Below are positions 37,187 to 47,373 of a stretch of DNA of 64,000 nucleotides, piece by piece. This DNA is from Pandoraea terrigena (GTDB taxonomy: Bacteria; Pseudomonadota; Gammaproteobacteria; Burkholderiales; Burkholderiaceae). The stretch covers positions 122,137 through 186,136 of the forward strand of contig NZ_CABPRU010000012.1 of the NCBI RefSeq assembly GCF_902459705.1, given 5' to 3'. Under the pieces are notes generated by a model. The model had not been told where the DNA came from and searched no databases. It saw nothing but the letters and a program-made list of their open reading frames with translations. The position numbers and the translations under genes were made by a program. Every line of letters starts with the position of its first letter. The stretch's first letter is position 1.

Positions 37187-38002
37187 TCAAGCGCGGCCAC
37201 GCGTCGAGGCTTTCCCATTCGACACTTTGGCACGCTGCGCCGTCATCTGCATGACGACCAGCAACGGCACGATCAGCACGAAGAACACCGCCGTATACGC
37301 GCTGCCGATCTCCAGGCGCAGCGACGCGTAGGCGTCCGCCAGGCCCACGGGCAGCGTCTTGGTGTCGGGCGTGTGCAGCATCCAGGTCAGGTTGAATTCG
37401 CCGAGCGAGAGCGTCACCACGATGAGCGCGGCCGCCACGATCTCGCTGCGGATGTTGGGCAGCACGACGGTCGCGAAGCGCCGCAGGAAGCCCGCGCCGA
37501 GGCTCGCCGCGCCCTCTTCCATCAGCTTGATGCGCGAGTCGGCGCACGCCGCCGCCACGGCACGCACCATGAACGGCAGCGTGAAGATCACGTGTCCCAC
37601 GACGATGAACGCCAGACTTTCGCGAAAGCTGCGCATGCCGCCGTACACGCTGATCAGCGCAAGCGCACTGGCCAACCCCGGCAGCGCGATGGGCAGCGTC
37701 AGCAATTCCTCGATCCAGCGCGCCATGCGGCTGCGCCAGCGCGCCAGCACGTAGCCGGCCGGCACGCCGAGCAGCGTCACCACCACGAGCGTGGCGGCAC
37801 CGACGTAAAGCGAATTCAGAATCGCGTCGTGATAGTCCTGCCAGACCTGGATCACCCACTTGAACGTGAGGCCGGCCGACGGCCCCCGGAAGTAGTTCAC
37901 CGACAGCCCGGCGAGAATCGACATGCCCACAGGCACCAGCAGGAACGCACACATGAGCAGCGTGAGCAGCAGTTGCAGCGTGAAGAGCGTTTTCTTGAGC
38001 AT
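37187..38002 (-). CDS. ABC transporter permease (second)
   Basis: About 271 residues with six hydrophobic helices. The ATPase-contacting EAA loop is MEEGAASLGAGFLRRFATVV, near residues 165-185. Type I permease resembling PotC and PhnV-like proteins. The frame extends far upstream, but MLKKTLFTLQLL starts 5 bases after the preceding permease stop, as expected in an operon. Confidence 0.9.
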   Translation of the reverse strand: MLKKTLFTLQLLLTLLMCAFLLVPVGMSILAGLSVNYFRGPSAGLTFKWVIQVWQDYHDAILNSLYVGAATLVVVTLLGVPAGYVLARWRSRMARWIEELLTLPIALPGLASALALISVYGGMRSFRESLAFIVVGHVIFTLPFMVRAVAAACADSRIKLMEEGAASLGAGFLRRFATVVLPNIRSEIVAAALIVVTLSLGEFNLTWMLHTPDTKTLPVGLADAYASLRLEIGSAYTAVFFVLIVPLLVVMQMTAQRAKVSNGKASTRGRA

Positions 38003-38007
38003 GCGGA

Positions 38008-38832
38008 TCAACCTCCGGCGGCAACCGTCTGGCCCGTGAAATTGCGGGCCAGCATGAGCACCGCCCATGTCACGATGCCGAGAATGACCGAGAGCGCCGC
38101 CGCCGTCGCCACGTTGGCGTTGAGCGTGAACTCGGTGTAGATGGTCATCGGCAGCACGTCGATGTCGGTCGCCAGCGTAAAGGCCGTGCCGAACGCGCCG
38201 ACCGAGGTCGCGAAACACATCGCGCCCGACGCGATCAACGCCGGCGCCAGCGCGGGCAGCGTCACGTCGCGCGCGATGGCGAACGGCCCGGCGCCCAGCG
38301 ACGCCGCCGCTTCCGTGAGCGAGTGATCCAGTGACTCCGCCGCGGCCATCACGGCGAGGATCACGCGCGGAATCGAGAAGTAGAGGTACCCGATGAAGAG
38401 CCCTGCAAGCGAGTAGGCGAACACCAGCTTGTGGCCGAGGAGTTTCGCCGTCAGATCGCCGATGAGGCCCTGACGCCCCGCCAGCATGATGACCATGAAG
38501 CCGACCACGACGCCGGGGAACGCCAGCGGCAAGGTCAGCATCGACACGAGGGCCGATTTCCCCAGGAAGTCGTGACGGGTGAGGAAGAGGCCCGCCACCA
38601 GCGATAACGCCAGCGTGGCCAATGTGACCAGTGCCGAGAGCACGATGGTCTGCCACAGGCTGTCGAGATAACGCGCATTGGTGAGAATGGCGCGATAGGT
38701 CTCGAACGCGTGACCGTCGCCGCTGACCTGCACCAGGGCAGCCATCGGCAACAGCCAGAACGCCAGAAAGACCGCCAGCGCCGGTAGCAGCAGTGCCACG
38801 CGCCAGCCGCGCGGCAGGGTCAAGTCACGCAT
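38008..38832 (-). CDS. ABC transporter permease (first)
   Basis: About 274 residues with six predicted helices. EAA loop is LTEAAASLGAGPFAIARDVT near residues 172-191. Partner of the second permease, forming the heterodimeric membrane channel of a binding-protein-dependent importer. An ATG directly begins MRDLTLPRGWR after an AGGAAGAGG-type site. 55 bases downstream of the binding-protein gene. Confidence 0.9.
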   Translation of the reverse strand: MRDLTLPRGWRVALLLPALAVFLAFWLLPMAALVQVSGDGHAFETYRAILTNARYLDSLWQTIVLSALVTLATLALSLVAGLFLTRHDFLGKSALVSMLTLPLAFPGVVVGFMVIMLAGRQGLIGDLTAKLLGHKLVFAYSLAGLFIGYLYFSIPRVILAVMAAAESLDHSLTEAAASLGAGPFAIARDVTLPALAPALIASGAMCFATSVGAFGTAFTLATDIDVLPMTIYTEFTLNANVATAAALSVILGIVTWAVLMLARNFTGQTVAAGG

Positions 38833-38887
38833 CGCTTGTTTTGCTCCTCTTCCTCGTTGAACGACGGGCCGAACCGGCCCAACGTGC

Positions 38888-39901
38888 TTAGCGCACGTTC
38901 TTCAGATACTGCTGAGCAAACGCTTCCTGCTGCGCGGCGAGCTTCTGCAGATCGACCGGTTTCACCCGTGCGTAGTCGGTCGCCGGCAGGAACTTGGCGG
39001 CGACATCCGCCGGCATCGTGCTCGCACGTACCGGACGCAGGAACGCTTGCGCCCAATGGGCCTGGCCCTTGTCCGACAGCGTGTAGTCGATCACCTTCTT
39101 GCCGTTCGCCGCGTGCGGTCCGTTCTTCACGAGCGCGATCACGTACGGCAGCGACACGGTGCCTTCCTTCGGGATCACGAACTGCACGTTGGCGCGATCC
39201 TTGTAGATGGCGCGGTACGCGTTGAAGTCGAAGTCGATCAGGATGGGGATTTCGCCCGAGAGCACGCGCGCATACGCCGTTTGCTTCGGCACGATCGGCG
39301 CATTGGCCTTGAGCTTCTGGAAGTAGCCGATGGCCGGACCGAAGTTGTCCATCGACCCGCCGAGCGCCTGGTTGGCCGCAATCGCGGCGGCATAGCCGGC
39401 GAACGCGCTGCTCGGATCCAGGTAACCCACCATGCCGCGATATTCCGGCTTGAGCAGGTCGGCCCACGAACGCGGCACCGGCTTGCCTTCCAGGGCGTCG
39501 CGGTTCACGAAGAAGCCGACCGTGCCCGAGTGGATGGTCGTCCACATGCCGTTCGGATCCTTCATGGCGGCCGGCACCTGATCCCAGTTCGCCGGCTTGT
39601 ACGGCGCGAGCAGGCCCTTCTTCGCCGCCTCGATGGCCGAGGTGATGCCCAGGTAGACGATGTCGGCCACCGGCGCTTTCTGCTCGGCGATCAACTGCGC
39701 GACCGCCTGGCCCGAGTTCTTGTTATCGAGCGGCACGCGAATGCCGGTGTCCTGCGCAATCGCCTTGACCTGGCCGGCCCAGTCGGCCCATTCCGGCGGG
39801 CAGTTGTAGCAGATGGCACTCTGCTGGGCCTGCGCGGCGCCAGCGCCCAGCAGGGTAAATAGCGCCAGCGTGCGAGCGGCGCGGGTGATCCAAAGCTTCA
39901 T
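38888..39901 (-). CDS. ABC transporter periplasmic substrate-binding protein
   Basis: About 337 residues with a signal peptide (MKLWITRAARTLALFTLLGA, cleavage after AAQA). The mature protein starts with QQSAICYNCPPEW, where two cysteines two residues apart could form a disulfide or bind metal. Related to the extracellular solute-binding type 1 proteins for iron, polyamines, phosphonates and phosphoesters. With the phosphodiesterase gene in the operon, a glycerophosphodiester or another organophosphate is a reasonable guess for the ligand. An AGGAG site precedes the ATG. Confidence 0.88.
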   Translation of the reverse strand: MKLWITRAARTLALFTLLGAGAAQAQQSAICYNCPPEWADWAGQVKAIAQDTGIRVPLDNKNSGQAVAQLIAEQKAPVADIVYLGITSAIEAAKKGLLAPYKPANWDQVPAAMKDPNGMWTTIHSGTVGFFVNRDALEGKPVPRSWADLLKPEYRGMVGYLDPSSAFAGYAAAIAANQALGGSMDNFGPAIGYFQKLKANAPIVPKQTAYARVLSGEIPILIDFDFNAYRAIYKDRANVQFVIPKEGTVSLPYVIALVKNGPHAANGKKVIDYTLSDKGQAHWAQAFLRPVRASTMPADVAAKFLPATDYARVKPVDLQKLAAQQEAFAQQYLKNVR

Positions 39902-39930
39902 GTCGGTAGGCTCCTGAATGTCTGAGCGGT

Positions 39931-39950
39931 GGCGGCACTCTCGTGCCGCC
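39931..39950 (-). promoter_or_regulatory. Hairpin in the leader of the ABC operon
   Basis: GGCGGCAC and GTGCCGCC form a perfect 8-bp stem around TCTC, 30 bases above the binding-protein start. No T-run follows, so it is more likely a leader structure or attenuating hairpin than a terminator. Confidence 0.45.
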
Positions 39951-40095
39951 GGTTAAGTGCGGGCCTCGCGCCCGGATGCCTGATTGCCTTGGCCGGCGCT
40001 GGACTCTCTTCACGGAGCCAGTCGTCGGCCGCTTTCCTTGCGACTGCATTCACTTCAAAACCGTGGGTTACCGTTGCCTGTCGTTCGATATCGCG

Positions 40096-41160
40096 TCAGT
40101 CCTGCCGTCGCGGCGGCGCCGATACCGTGCCGCCGCGACGAATCTCGTGCGGCAGCATCAAGGCATGCCCGAGTGAGGCGTCGTGCGAGGGCGTCGCCCC
40201 CCCGCGCGCGTCGATCTGGGCGAGCAAGCGTTGCGCGGCGTGGCGGCCGATCTCCACGCTCGGTTGCACGACGGTGGCGAGCGTGGGCGAGAGCAACTCG
40301 CCCACGGCCAGCCCGTCGAAGCCCAGCACCGACATATCGTCCGGCACGCGCAGACCGGCCTCGCGCAGGGCGCGCATCACGCCGAGGGCGAGCAGATCGT
40401 TGGAGCAAAACAGTGCCGTGGGGCGCGCGCCGTCGCGCTCGCGCTGCGCCAGCCATTCGCGCACCCGCTCACCGCGGGCCCCGCTGTTGAAGTCGATTTC
40501 GAAAGCCGGCAGCGGCGTCAGACCGGCGGCCCGCATGGCATCGCCGTAGCCGAGATAGCGGCGCTTCGCCCGGTCGGACGCATGCAACGCGCCCGTCACC
40601 ATCACGATGTCGCGATGCCCCGCCTCGATCAGCATGGCCACCCCCTGCGCGGCGGCAGCCCGGTTGTCCACGGAGACGCACGGACGCTCCGGGGCGTCGT
40701 TATAGACGAGTTGGCACGCCACCCCCTCGGCGGCGAGATCGTCGAGAAGCACGCTGTGCTCGGCGTCGGCCAACGTGAGCAGCAGACCGTCCACGCGCTG
40801 TTGCAGCAAGGTCTCGATGGCGTTGCGCTCACGCTCCGGGTCGTATTGCGTGGTAACGAGCAACAACCGCCGCCCCGTGCCGTCGATGGCGGCTTCGATG
40901 CCTTCGAGGCAATCGGCAAAGACCGGGTTGCCCAGCGTGGGCAGCATCACGCCGATCAATCCCGTGCGCTCGCCGCGCAACTGACGGCCAAGTGCATTGG
41001 GACGGAACTTCAGCGCGGCGGCGGCCGCCTGCACCCGCGCCAGCGTCTCGGGACGCACCAACTGGGGCGAATTGAGCGCGCGCGATACCGTCGCAATCGA
41101 ACACCCCGCGCGCTGCGCCACGTCCCGGATATCTGCCACGCCGTTCTCCTTGTGTGTCAT
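40096..41160 (-). CDS. LacI-family transcriptional regulator
   Basis: About 354 residues. The LacI HTH is at residues 9-35 (VADIRDVAQRAGCSIATVSR), followed by the hinge ALNSPQLVRPETLARVQAAA. A periplasmic-binding-protein-like sensor domain makes up the rest. Two abutting palindromes lie 38 bases upstream of its start, in keeping with autoregulation. It precedes the ABC importer on the same strand by 195 bases and probably controls it, sensing the imported compound or its product. Confidence 0.92.
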   Translation of the reverse strand: MTHKENGVADIRDVAQRAGCSIATVSRALNSPQLVRPETLARVQAAAAALKFRPNALGRQLRGERTGLIGVMLPTLGNPVFADCLEGIEAAIDGTGRRLLLVTTQYDPERERNAIETLLQQRVDGLLLTLADAEHSVLLDDLAAEGVACQLVYNDAPERPCVSVDNRAAAAQGVAMLIEAGHRDIVMVTGALHASDRAKRRYLGYGDAMRAAGLTPLPAFEIDFNSGARGERVREWLAQRERDGARPTALFCSNDLLALGVMRALREAGLRVPDDMSVLGFDGLAVGELLSPTLATVVQPSVEIGRHAAQRLLAQIDARGGATPSHDASLGHALMLPHEIRRGGTVSAPPRRQD

Positions 41161-41197
41161 GCCGTCGAATCTTGCCGTTGACGGATTTTGAGCAAAT

Positions 41198-41221
41198 GTA
41201 AACGTTTACGAAAACGTTTTC
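41198..41221. promoter_or_regulatory. Two abutting LacI-type operators
   Basis: GTAAACGTTTAC at 41198-41209 and GAAAACGTTTTC at 41210-41221 are both perfect 12-base palindromes with the central CG of LacI/GalR operators. They lie back to back 38-61 bases before the LacI start. Confidence 0.82.
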
Positions 41222-41443
41222 ACTTCGGGATTCTATGGATACGATGTGATGATTTCGTGACAAGGCACAACGACGGACAGGTACCGTCGCGTCGCATGCC
41301 GATCTGCGCGCCGCGTCGTCGCACGCGCGGCCGGGCGGCATCGACACAGGCGGCACGCCTAACGTCGGGATGGCGCCTATACTGGAATTCCCCCGCCCGA
41401 CGGGGCATGACGGCACCCCCTCCCTCCACGACCGGGATCGGCC

Positions 41444-42010
41444 ATGAACGACTATCACTTCCTCACCTTGTGGCGGCTCACCGCGCCGCTCGACGAAGTC
41501 TGGGACGCGATTCGCGACGTCGACCATTGGGCGCGGTGGTGGCCATGCGTGCGCGACGTGCGCACGCTCGATCCGGGCGACGCCAATGGCGTGGGCGCCG
41601 TGCGCGTGCTGAGATGGCACGGCGCACTGCCCTATTCGCTCACCATCGAGACGCGTGTGACGCACGTCGACCCGATGCGCGAGGTGCGCAGTGTCGCGTC
41701 AGGCGAGTTGGAAGGCACCGGCGTCTGGTTCCTCGACACGGAAGGGCCGATCACTGTCGTGCGCTATGCCTGGGATGTGCATACGGAGCGCGTCTGGATG
41801 AACAAGCTCGCGCCCATTGCCCGTCCGCTGTTCCGCTGGAATCACAACTACGTGATGCGACGTGGCGGCGAAGGCCTCGCGGCGTTGCTCAATGCCCATC
41901 TCGTCGAGTGTCTCGATACCGACCTGCCGCCCGCCGCGATTGGCGAAGAGCGCAATCCGCGCGACCTGCGCGAAGCGCGCGCACGCATGAGCCACGACAC
42001 CCATCACTGA
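41444..42010 (+). CDS. SRPBCC (START/polyketide-cyclase-like) domain protein
   Basis: About 188 residues. The helix-grip opening LWRLTAPLDEVWDAIRDVDH and the pattern WARWWPCVRDVRTLD match SRPBCC proteins that bind hydrophobic ligands. LTIETRVTHVDPMREV and TVVRYAWDVHTERVWMN give the strand repeats. No catalytic function can be named. It precedes the 3-hydroxyanthranilate genes by 173 bases, with an AT-rich promoter-like stretch between, so it is probably independent. Confidence 0.78.
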   Translation: MNDYHFLTLWRLTAPLDEVWDAIRDVDHWARWWPCVRDVRTLDPGDANGVGAVRVLRWHGALPYSLTIETRVTHVDPMREVRSVASGELEGTGVWFLDTEGPITVVRYAWDVHTERVWMNKLAPIARPLFRWNHNYVMRRGGEGLAALLNAHLVECLDTDLPPAAIGEERNPRDLREARARMSHDTHH

Positions 42011-42183
42011 GTCTTCCCGCGGATCGCTGTCGATCCCTGCTATTCCATTCAGGAATAGACGATCCAGTAGTTTTCATTATTTTTTATATATCCGGATGCC
42101 TAGACTGGAGGGCATCCGGCGGTCGTGCCTTGGTGTGCGTGCCCGTGCCGCCCTGCAAAAATCACTCTGCTCCAGGAGACCTC

Positions 42184-43656
42184 GTGAGCCTTGCGACTTC
42201 GCCGCTGCTGCGGCACTACGTGGACGGTGCGTTCCTCACCACCGATCGCCAGTTCGATAATGTCAGCCCCGTCGACGGGCGGCTCGTCGCGAAGGTCTGC
42301 GAAGCCGACGCCACCACGGTCGACCGTGCCGTACGCGCCGCGCGGCGCGCCCTGCACGAGGGGCCGTGGGGCAAAACTACGCCCACCGAGCGCGCGGCCG
42401 TGCTGCATCGGATCGCCGACGGCATCCAGGCGCGCTTCGACGATTTCGTCGCGGCCGAAGTGGCCGACACCGGCCGCCCCGTCGAGCAGGCCCGCACCCT
42501 CGACATCGCGCGCGGCATCGCCAACTTCCGCATGTTCGCCGACCTCGTCAAGACGGCCGGCAACGAGATGTACGACATGCGCGCTGCCGACGGTGGCGAC
42601 GTCATGAGCTATGTCACACGCAAACCGCTCGGGGTGATCGGCATCATCTCGCCGTGGAACCTGCCGCTGCTGCTCTTCACGTGGAAGGTGGCCCCCGCGC
42701 TGGCCATGGGCAACTGCGTGGTCGCCAAGCCGTCGGAGGAGACGCCCGCTTCCGCCACGCTGCTTGCCGAGGTGATGGACGCCGCCGGCGTGCCGCCAGG
42801 GGTCTTCAATCTCGTGCACGGCTTCGGGCCGGACTCGGCCGGCGAGCACCTGACGAAACACCCCGACGTGGCGGCAATCACCTTTACGGGCGAGTCGCGC
42901 ACCGGCAGCGCCATCATGAAGGCCGTGGCCGACGGTGTGAAGGAAATCTCGTTCGAGCTGGGCGGCAAGAACGCTGCCGTCGTATTCGCGGATGCCGACT
43001 TCGAACGCGCGCTCGACGGTGTGGTTCGCTCGTCGTTCACCAACGCGGGCCAGGTGTGCCTGTGTTCGGAGCGCGTCTATGTCGAGCGGCCGATCTTCGA
43101 CCGGTTCGTGGCCGCGCTGGCCGAGCGCGCCGCCGCGCTGCGCGTCGATGCGCCCGACGCCCAAGGCGTACAGATGGGTCCGCTCGTATCCCGCAAGCAT
43201 CGTGACAAAGTGCTCGCTTACTATCGCCTGGCGGTTGAAGAAGGCGCAACGGTCGTCACCGGCGGTGGCGTGCCAGTCTTCGGCGATGCCCGCGACGACG
43301 GGGCCTTCGTTCAGCCGACGGTCTGGACCGGCCTGCCCGACACGGCGCGCTGCGTGCGCGAAGAGATCTTCGGTCCCGTGTGCCACGTCGCCCCGTTCGA
43401 TACCGAGGACGAAGTGATCCGCCGGGTCAACGACAGCGACTATGGCCTCGCCGGTTGCGTATGGACCACGAATCTGTCGCGCGCGCATCGCGTGTCGCGT
43501 CGGTTCCAGACCGGACTCGTGTGGGTGAACACCTGGTTCCTGAGAGACTTGCGCACGCCATTCGGCGGCGTGAAGCGCTCGGGACTGGGCCGCGAAGGCG
43601 GACGCCACTCGCTCGACTTCTATTCCGAAATCACCAACATCTGCATCAAACTGTGA
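42184..43656 (+). CDS. nbaE: 2-aminomuconic 6-semialdehyde dehydrogenase
   Basis: NAD-dependent aldehyde dehydrogenase of about 490 residues that oxidises 2-aminomuconic semialdehyde to 2-aminomuconate in 3-hydroxyanthranilate breakdown. Family residues: Asn in PWNLPLLLFTWK, Glu in ELGGKNAAVVF, and nucleophile Cys in NAGQVCLCSERVYV, near residue 291. It resembles 2-hydroxymuconic semialdehyde dehydrogenases; the pathway assignment rests on the next three genes. Start is a GTG with CAGGAG 7 bases before it; the frame is open upstream but overlaps the SRPBCC gene. Confidence 0.88.
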   Translation: MSLATSPLLRHYVDGAFLTTDRQFDNVSPVDGRLVAKVCEADATTVDRAVRAARRALHEGPWGKTTPTERAAVLHRIADGIQARFDDFVAAEVADTGRPVEQARTLDIARGIANFRMFADLVKTAGNEMYDMRAADGGDVMSYVTRKPLGVIGIISPWNLPLLLFTWKVAPALAMGNCVVAKPSEETPASATLLAEVMDAAGVPPGVFNLVHGFGPDSAGEHLTKHPDVAAITFTGESRTGSAIMKAVADGVKEISFELGGKNAAVVFADADFERALDGVVRSSFTNAGQVCLCSERVYVERPIFDRFVAALAERAAALRVDAPDAQGVQMGPLVSRKHRDKVLAYYRLAVEEGATVVTGGGVPVFGDARDDGAFVQPTVWTGLPDTARCVREEIFGPVCHVAPFDTEDEVIRRVNDSDYGLAGCVWTTNLSRAHRVSRRFQTGLVWVNTWFLRDLRTPFGGVKRSGLGREGGRHSLDFYSEITNICIKL

Positions 43657-43744
43657 GGCAACGGTGCGGGGGAATCGATGGGGGTCGAGCCCCCCGTCGC
43701 CGTGCGCCATTCCAAGAAAAAAGCACAACCGAGACTGACGACTC

Positions 43745-44781
<1,037 letters not shown>

Positions 44782-44818
44782 CCCGCGGCGCCGTGCCCCG
44801 AACCTCACACGTCACGTC

Positions 44819-45814
44819 ATGAAGAAAATCGACATGCACGCCCACTTCTTCCCGCGCATCACGCGGGAGGACGCGGCCCGCCTCGACCCCGCCACCGCGC
44901 CCTGGCTGCGCATCGACGAGGGCGGCGAGACCGGCAACATCATGCTCGACGACCGCGCCTTCCGCCCGGTCTACCGCGCGTTGTGGGACCCTGCGCTGCG
45001 CGTCGAAGAACTCGACCGTCACGGCATCGACCTGCAAGTGGTGTGCGCCACGCCGATCATGTTCGGCTATCGCTACGACGGGCACGCGGTCATGGAATGG
45101 GTGCAGCGCATGAACGATCTGGCACTGGCGCACTGTGCCTACGCGCCAACGCGCCTGAAGGCCATGGCGCAAGTCCCGCTGCAGGATCTCGACCTGGCCT
45201 GCGCGGAGGCGTCGCGCGCCAAGGCGAGCGGCCATATCGGCGTGCAGATCGGCAACCATCTCGGCGACAAGGACCTGGACGACGAAGCACTGGTGGCGTT
45301 CTTGCGGCACTGCGGCAACGAACACATTCCCGTGCTCGTCCATCCGTGGGACATGATGACCGACGGCCGCATGAAGCGATGGATGATGCCGTGGCTGGTC
45401 GCCATGCCCGCCGAGACGCAGCTCTCGATCCTTTCGCTGATCCTCTCGGGCGCGTTCGAGCGCCTGCCCCGCTCGCTCAAACTGTGCTTCGCGCATGGCG
45501 GCGGCGCCTTCCCGTATCTGCTGGGCCGCGCCGAGAACGCCTGGCATTGCCGCGACATCGTGCGCGCCGACAGCCCGCACCCGCCCTCCCATTATCTGGA
45601 TCGCTTCTACGTGGACAGCGCCGTGTTCGACCCGCGGGCCTTGCGCCTGCTGGTCGACACCATGGGGGTGGAGCGCATCATGCTGGGCTCGGACCATCCG
45701 TTCCCGCTCGGCGAGCAGGATATCGGGCGCCTGGTGGCCAGCCACCCCGATCTGGACGACGCGGCTCGGCATCGCATCCTGGCAGCGAACGCCCGCGAGT
45801 TCTTCGGGCTGTAA
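44819..45814 (+). CDS. nbaD: 2-amino-3-carboxymuconate-6-semialdehyde decarboxylase (ACMSD)
   Basis: Zinc amidohydrolase-fold decarboxylase of about 331 residues, removing the carboxylate from the dioxygenase product. Metal ligands: His7 and His9 in DMHAHFFPR, a His in LVHPWDM near 177, and an Asp in [10 protein letters not shown] near 294. The [14 protein letters not shown] segment is a family hallmark. It follows the dioxygenase by 37 bases. Without this enzyme the product would cyclise to quinolinate. Confidence 0.94.
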   Translation: MKKIDMHAHFFPRITREDAARLDPATAPWLRIDEGGETGNIMLDDRAFRPVYRALWDPALRVEELDRHGIDLQVVCATPIMFGYRYDGHAVMEWVQRMNDLALAHCAYAPTRLKAMAQVPLQDLDLACAEASRAKASGHIGVQIGNHLGDKDLDDEALVAFLRHCGNEHIPVLVHPWDMMTDGRMKRWMMPWLVAMPAETQLSILSLILSGAFERLPRSLKLCFAHGGGAFPYLLGRAENAWHCRDIVRADSPHPPSHYLDRFYVDSAVFDPRALRLLVDTMGVERIMLGSDHPFPLGEQDIGRLVASHPDLDDAARHRILAANAREFFGL

Positions 45815-46020
45815 CTGGGGCTTTCCCGAAGTGTTTTTGAAATCGCTTGCCTACGCAAAAGGCGTCGTTTACGCTGGGCACTTAAATATTTGATGCTTAA
45901 ACAATTTAATGCATCTGACGCGCCAGACCTGCGATGACCGACGGGAAGAAGCGGTCAAGTCTGCCGGCGCGAGTCCTCTGCGGTAAGTGTTTGCCAGTTT
46001 CGGAACTTAGTTTGGAGACC

Positions 46021-47217
46021 ATGATGACGGGAACGAAGACCACGCAACGCAAAGCCATCGCCGTATTGGGCGCCCTAGCCGCAGGCGCGGCGATGTTCGC
46101 CTCGAGCGGCGTGCACGCCCAGGTGAAGATCGGCTTCATCGGTACGCTCTCCGGCCCGGGCGGCGCGCTCGGCCAGGACCAGTACGACGCCTTCATGCTC
46201 GCCATCGAGCAAAAGGGGGGAAAACTGGGCGGCGTGCCGGTGCAGGTGATCAAGGAAGACGACCAGCTCAAGCCCGACGTCGGCGTGCAGGCCGCGCAGA
46301 AGCTGGTCGAGCGCGACAAGGTGTCGCTCATCACCGGCGTGACGTTCTCGAACGTCATGATGGCCATCCACAAGAGCGTCACGAACGCGGGCGTGGTCAT
46401 GGTCGGCTCGAACGCCGGCCCGACCCCGATTGCCGGTGCGCAATGCTCGCCGAACTTCTTCTCGACATCATGGGATAACGACGAACTGCATGAAGCCGGC
46501 GGTCAGCTCTCGACGGACCTGGGGTACAAGAAGATGTACGTGATGGCCCCGAACTATCAGGCCGGACGCGACGCCGTACACGGCTTCAAGCGAGACTACA
46601 AAGGCCAGATCGTCGACGAGGTGTACACGCAGGTCAACCAGCCCGACTACTCGGCCGAAATCGCCCAGTTGCAGGCCGCCAAGCCCGACGCCGTCTACGT
46701 GTTCTATCCGGGCGGCATGGGCGTGAACTTCGTCAAGCAATACCGTCAGGCCGGGTTGCTCGGCAAGATTCCGCTGATCTCCGTGTCGACGATCGACGGC
46801 TCGACCCTGCCCGCCCTCAAGGAACTCGCGGTCGGAGCGATCACCAGCGCGCCATACTCGCCCGATCTCGACAACGCGCAGAACAAGCAGTTCGTCGCCG
46901 CCTTTCAGAAGAAGTACCACCGCGCGCCGTCGATGTATGCCGCGCAGTCGTACGATGCCGCCAACCTGATCGACTCGGCACTGGCGAAGACCAAGGGCAG
47001 CGTGGCCGATCGCGAAGCCCTGCGCGCCGCGCTCAAGGCGGCCGACTTTGCGTCCGTGCGCGGGCCGTTCAAGTTCGCCAGCAACCAGTTCCCGGTGGCG
47101 CAGTTCTATCGCGTGGATGTCGTGAAGGACGCCAACGGCGCCAAGTTCGCGACCAAGGGGCAGATTCATATCAAGACGCGTGCCGACCTGGCCTCGCAGT
47201 GCAAGATCAAGTCGTAA
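46021..47217 (+). CDS. Liv-type ABC transporter substrate-binding protein
   Basis: Type I periplasmic binding protein of about 398 residues with a signal peptide (MMTGTKTTQRKAIAVLGALA, cleavage after VHA). Mature start QVKIGFIGTLSGPGGALGQD is typical of the Leu/Ile/Val and aromatic-compound group. Given the 3-hydroxyanthranilate genes upstream and the hydrolase next to it, an aromatic tryptophan-derived compound is the likely ligand (inference). An alternative upstream frame opening at 45934 reads through the leader. GGAG precedes the chosen ATG. First gene of the transporter operon, 206 bases after nbaD. Confidence 0.9.
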   Translation: MMTGTKTTQRKAIAVLGALAAGAAMFASSGVHAQVKIGFIGTLSGPGGALGQDQYDAFMLAIEQKGGKLGGVPVQVIKEDDQLKPDVGVQAAQKLVERDKVSLITGVTFSNVMMAIHKSVTNAGVVMVGSNAGPTPIAGAQCSPNFFSTSWDNDELHEAGGQLSTDLGYKKMYVMAPNYQAGRDAVHGFKRDYKGQIVDEVYTQVNQPDYSAEIAQLQAAKPDAVYVFYPGGMGVNFVKQYRQAGLLGKIPLISVSTIDGSTLPALKELAVGAITSAPYSPDLDNAQNKQFVAAFQKKYHRAPSMYAAQSYDAANLIDSALAKTKGSVADREALRAALKAADFASVRGPFKFASNQFPVAQFYRVDVVKDANGAKFATKGQIHIKTRADLASQCKIKS

Positions 47218-47373
47218 CACGAGACGCGGGCATCGTGCGCGCGGTCTGACGCGTGCGCTGCCCGCGGTTGCTGATGTGCCGCCCGGCCCCCAGGGAGGAC
47301 GCGAGACGACGCGATCCGCCGGCGGCACTGCCGTTGCACGACCCGAGCCGTACCTGAGCAATATCGAGGGTTT

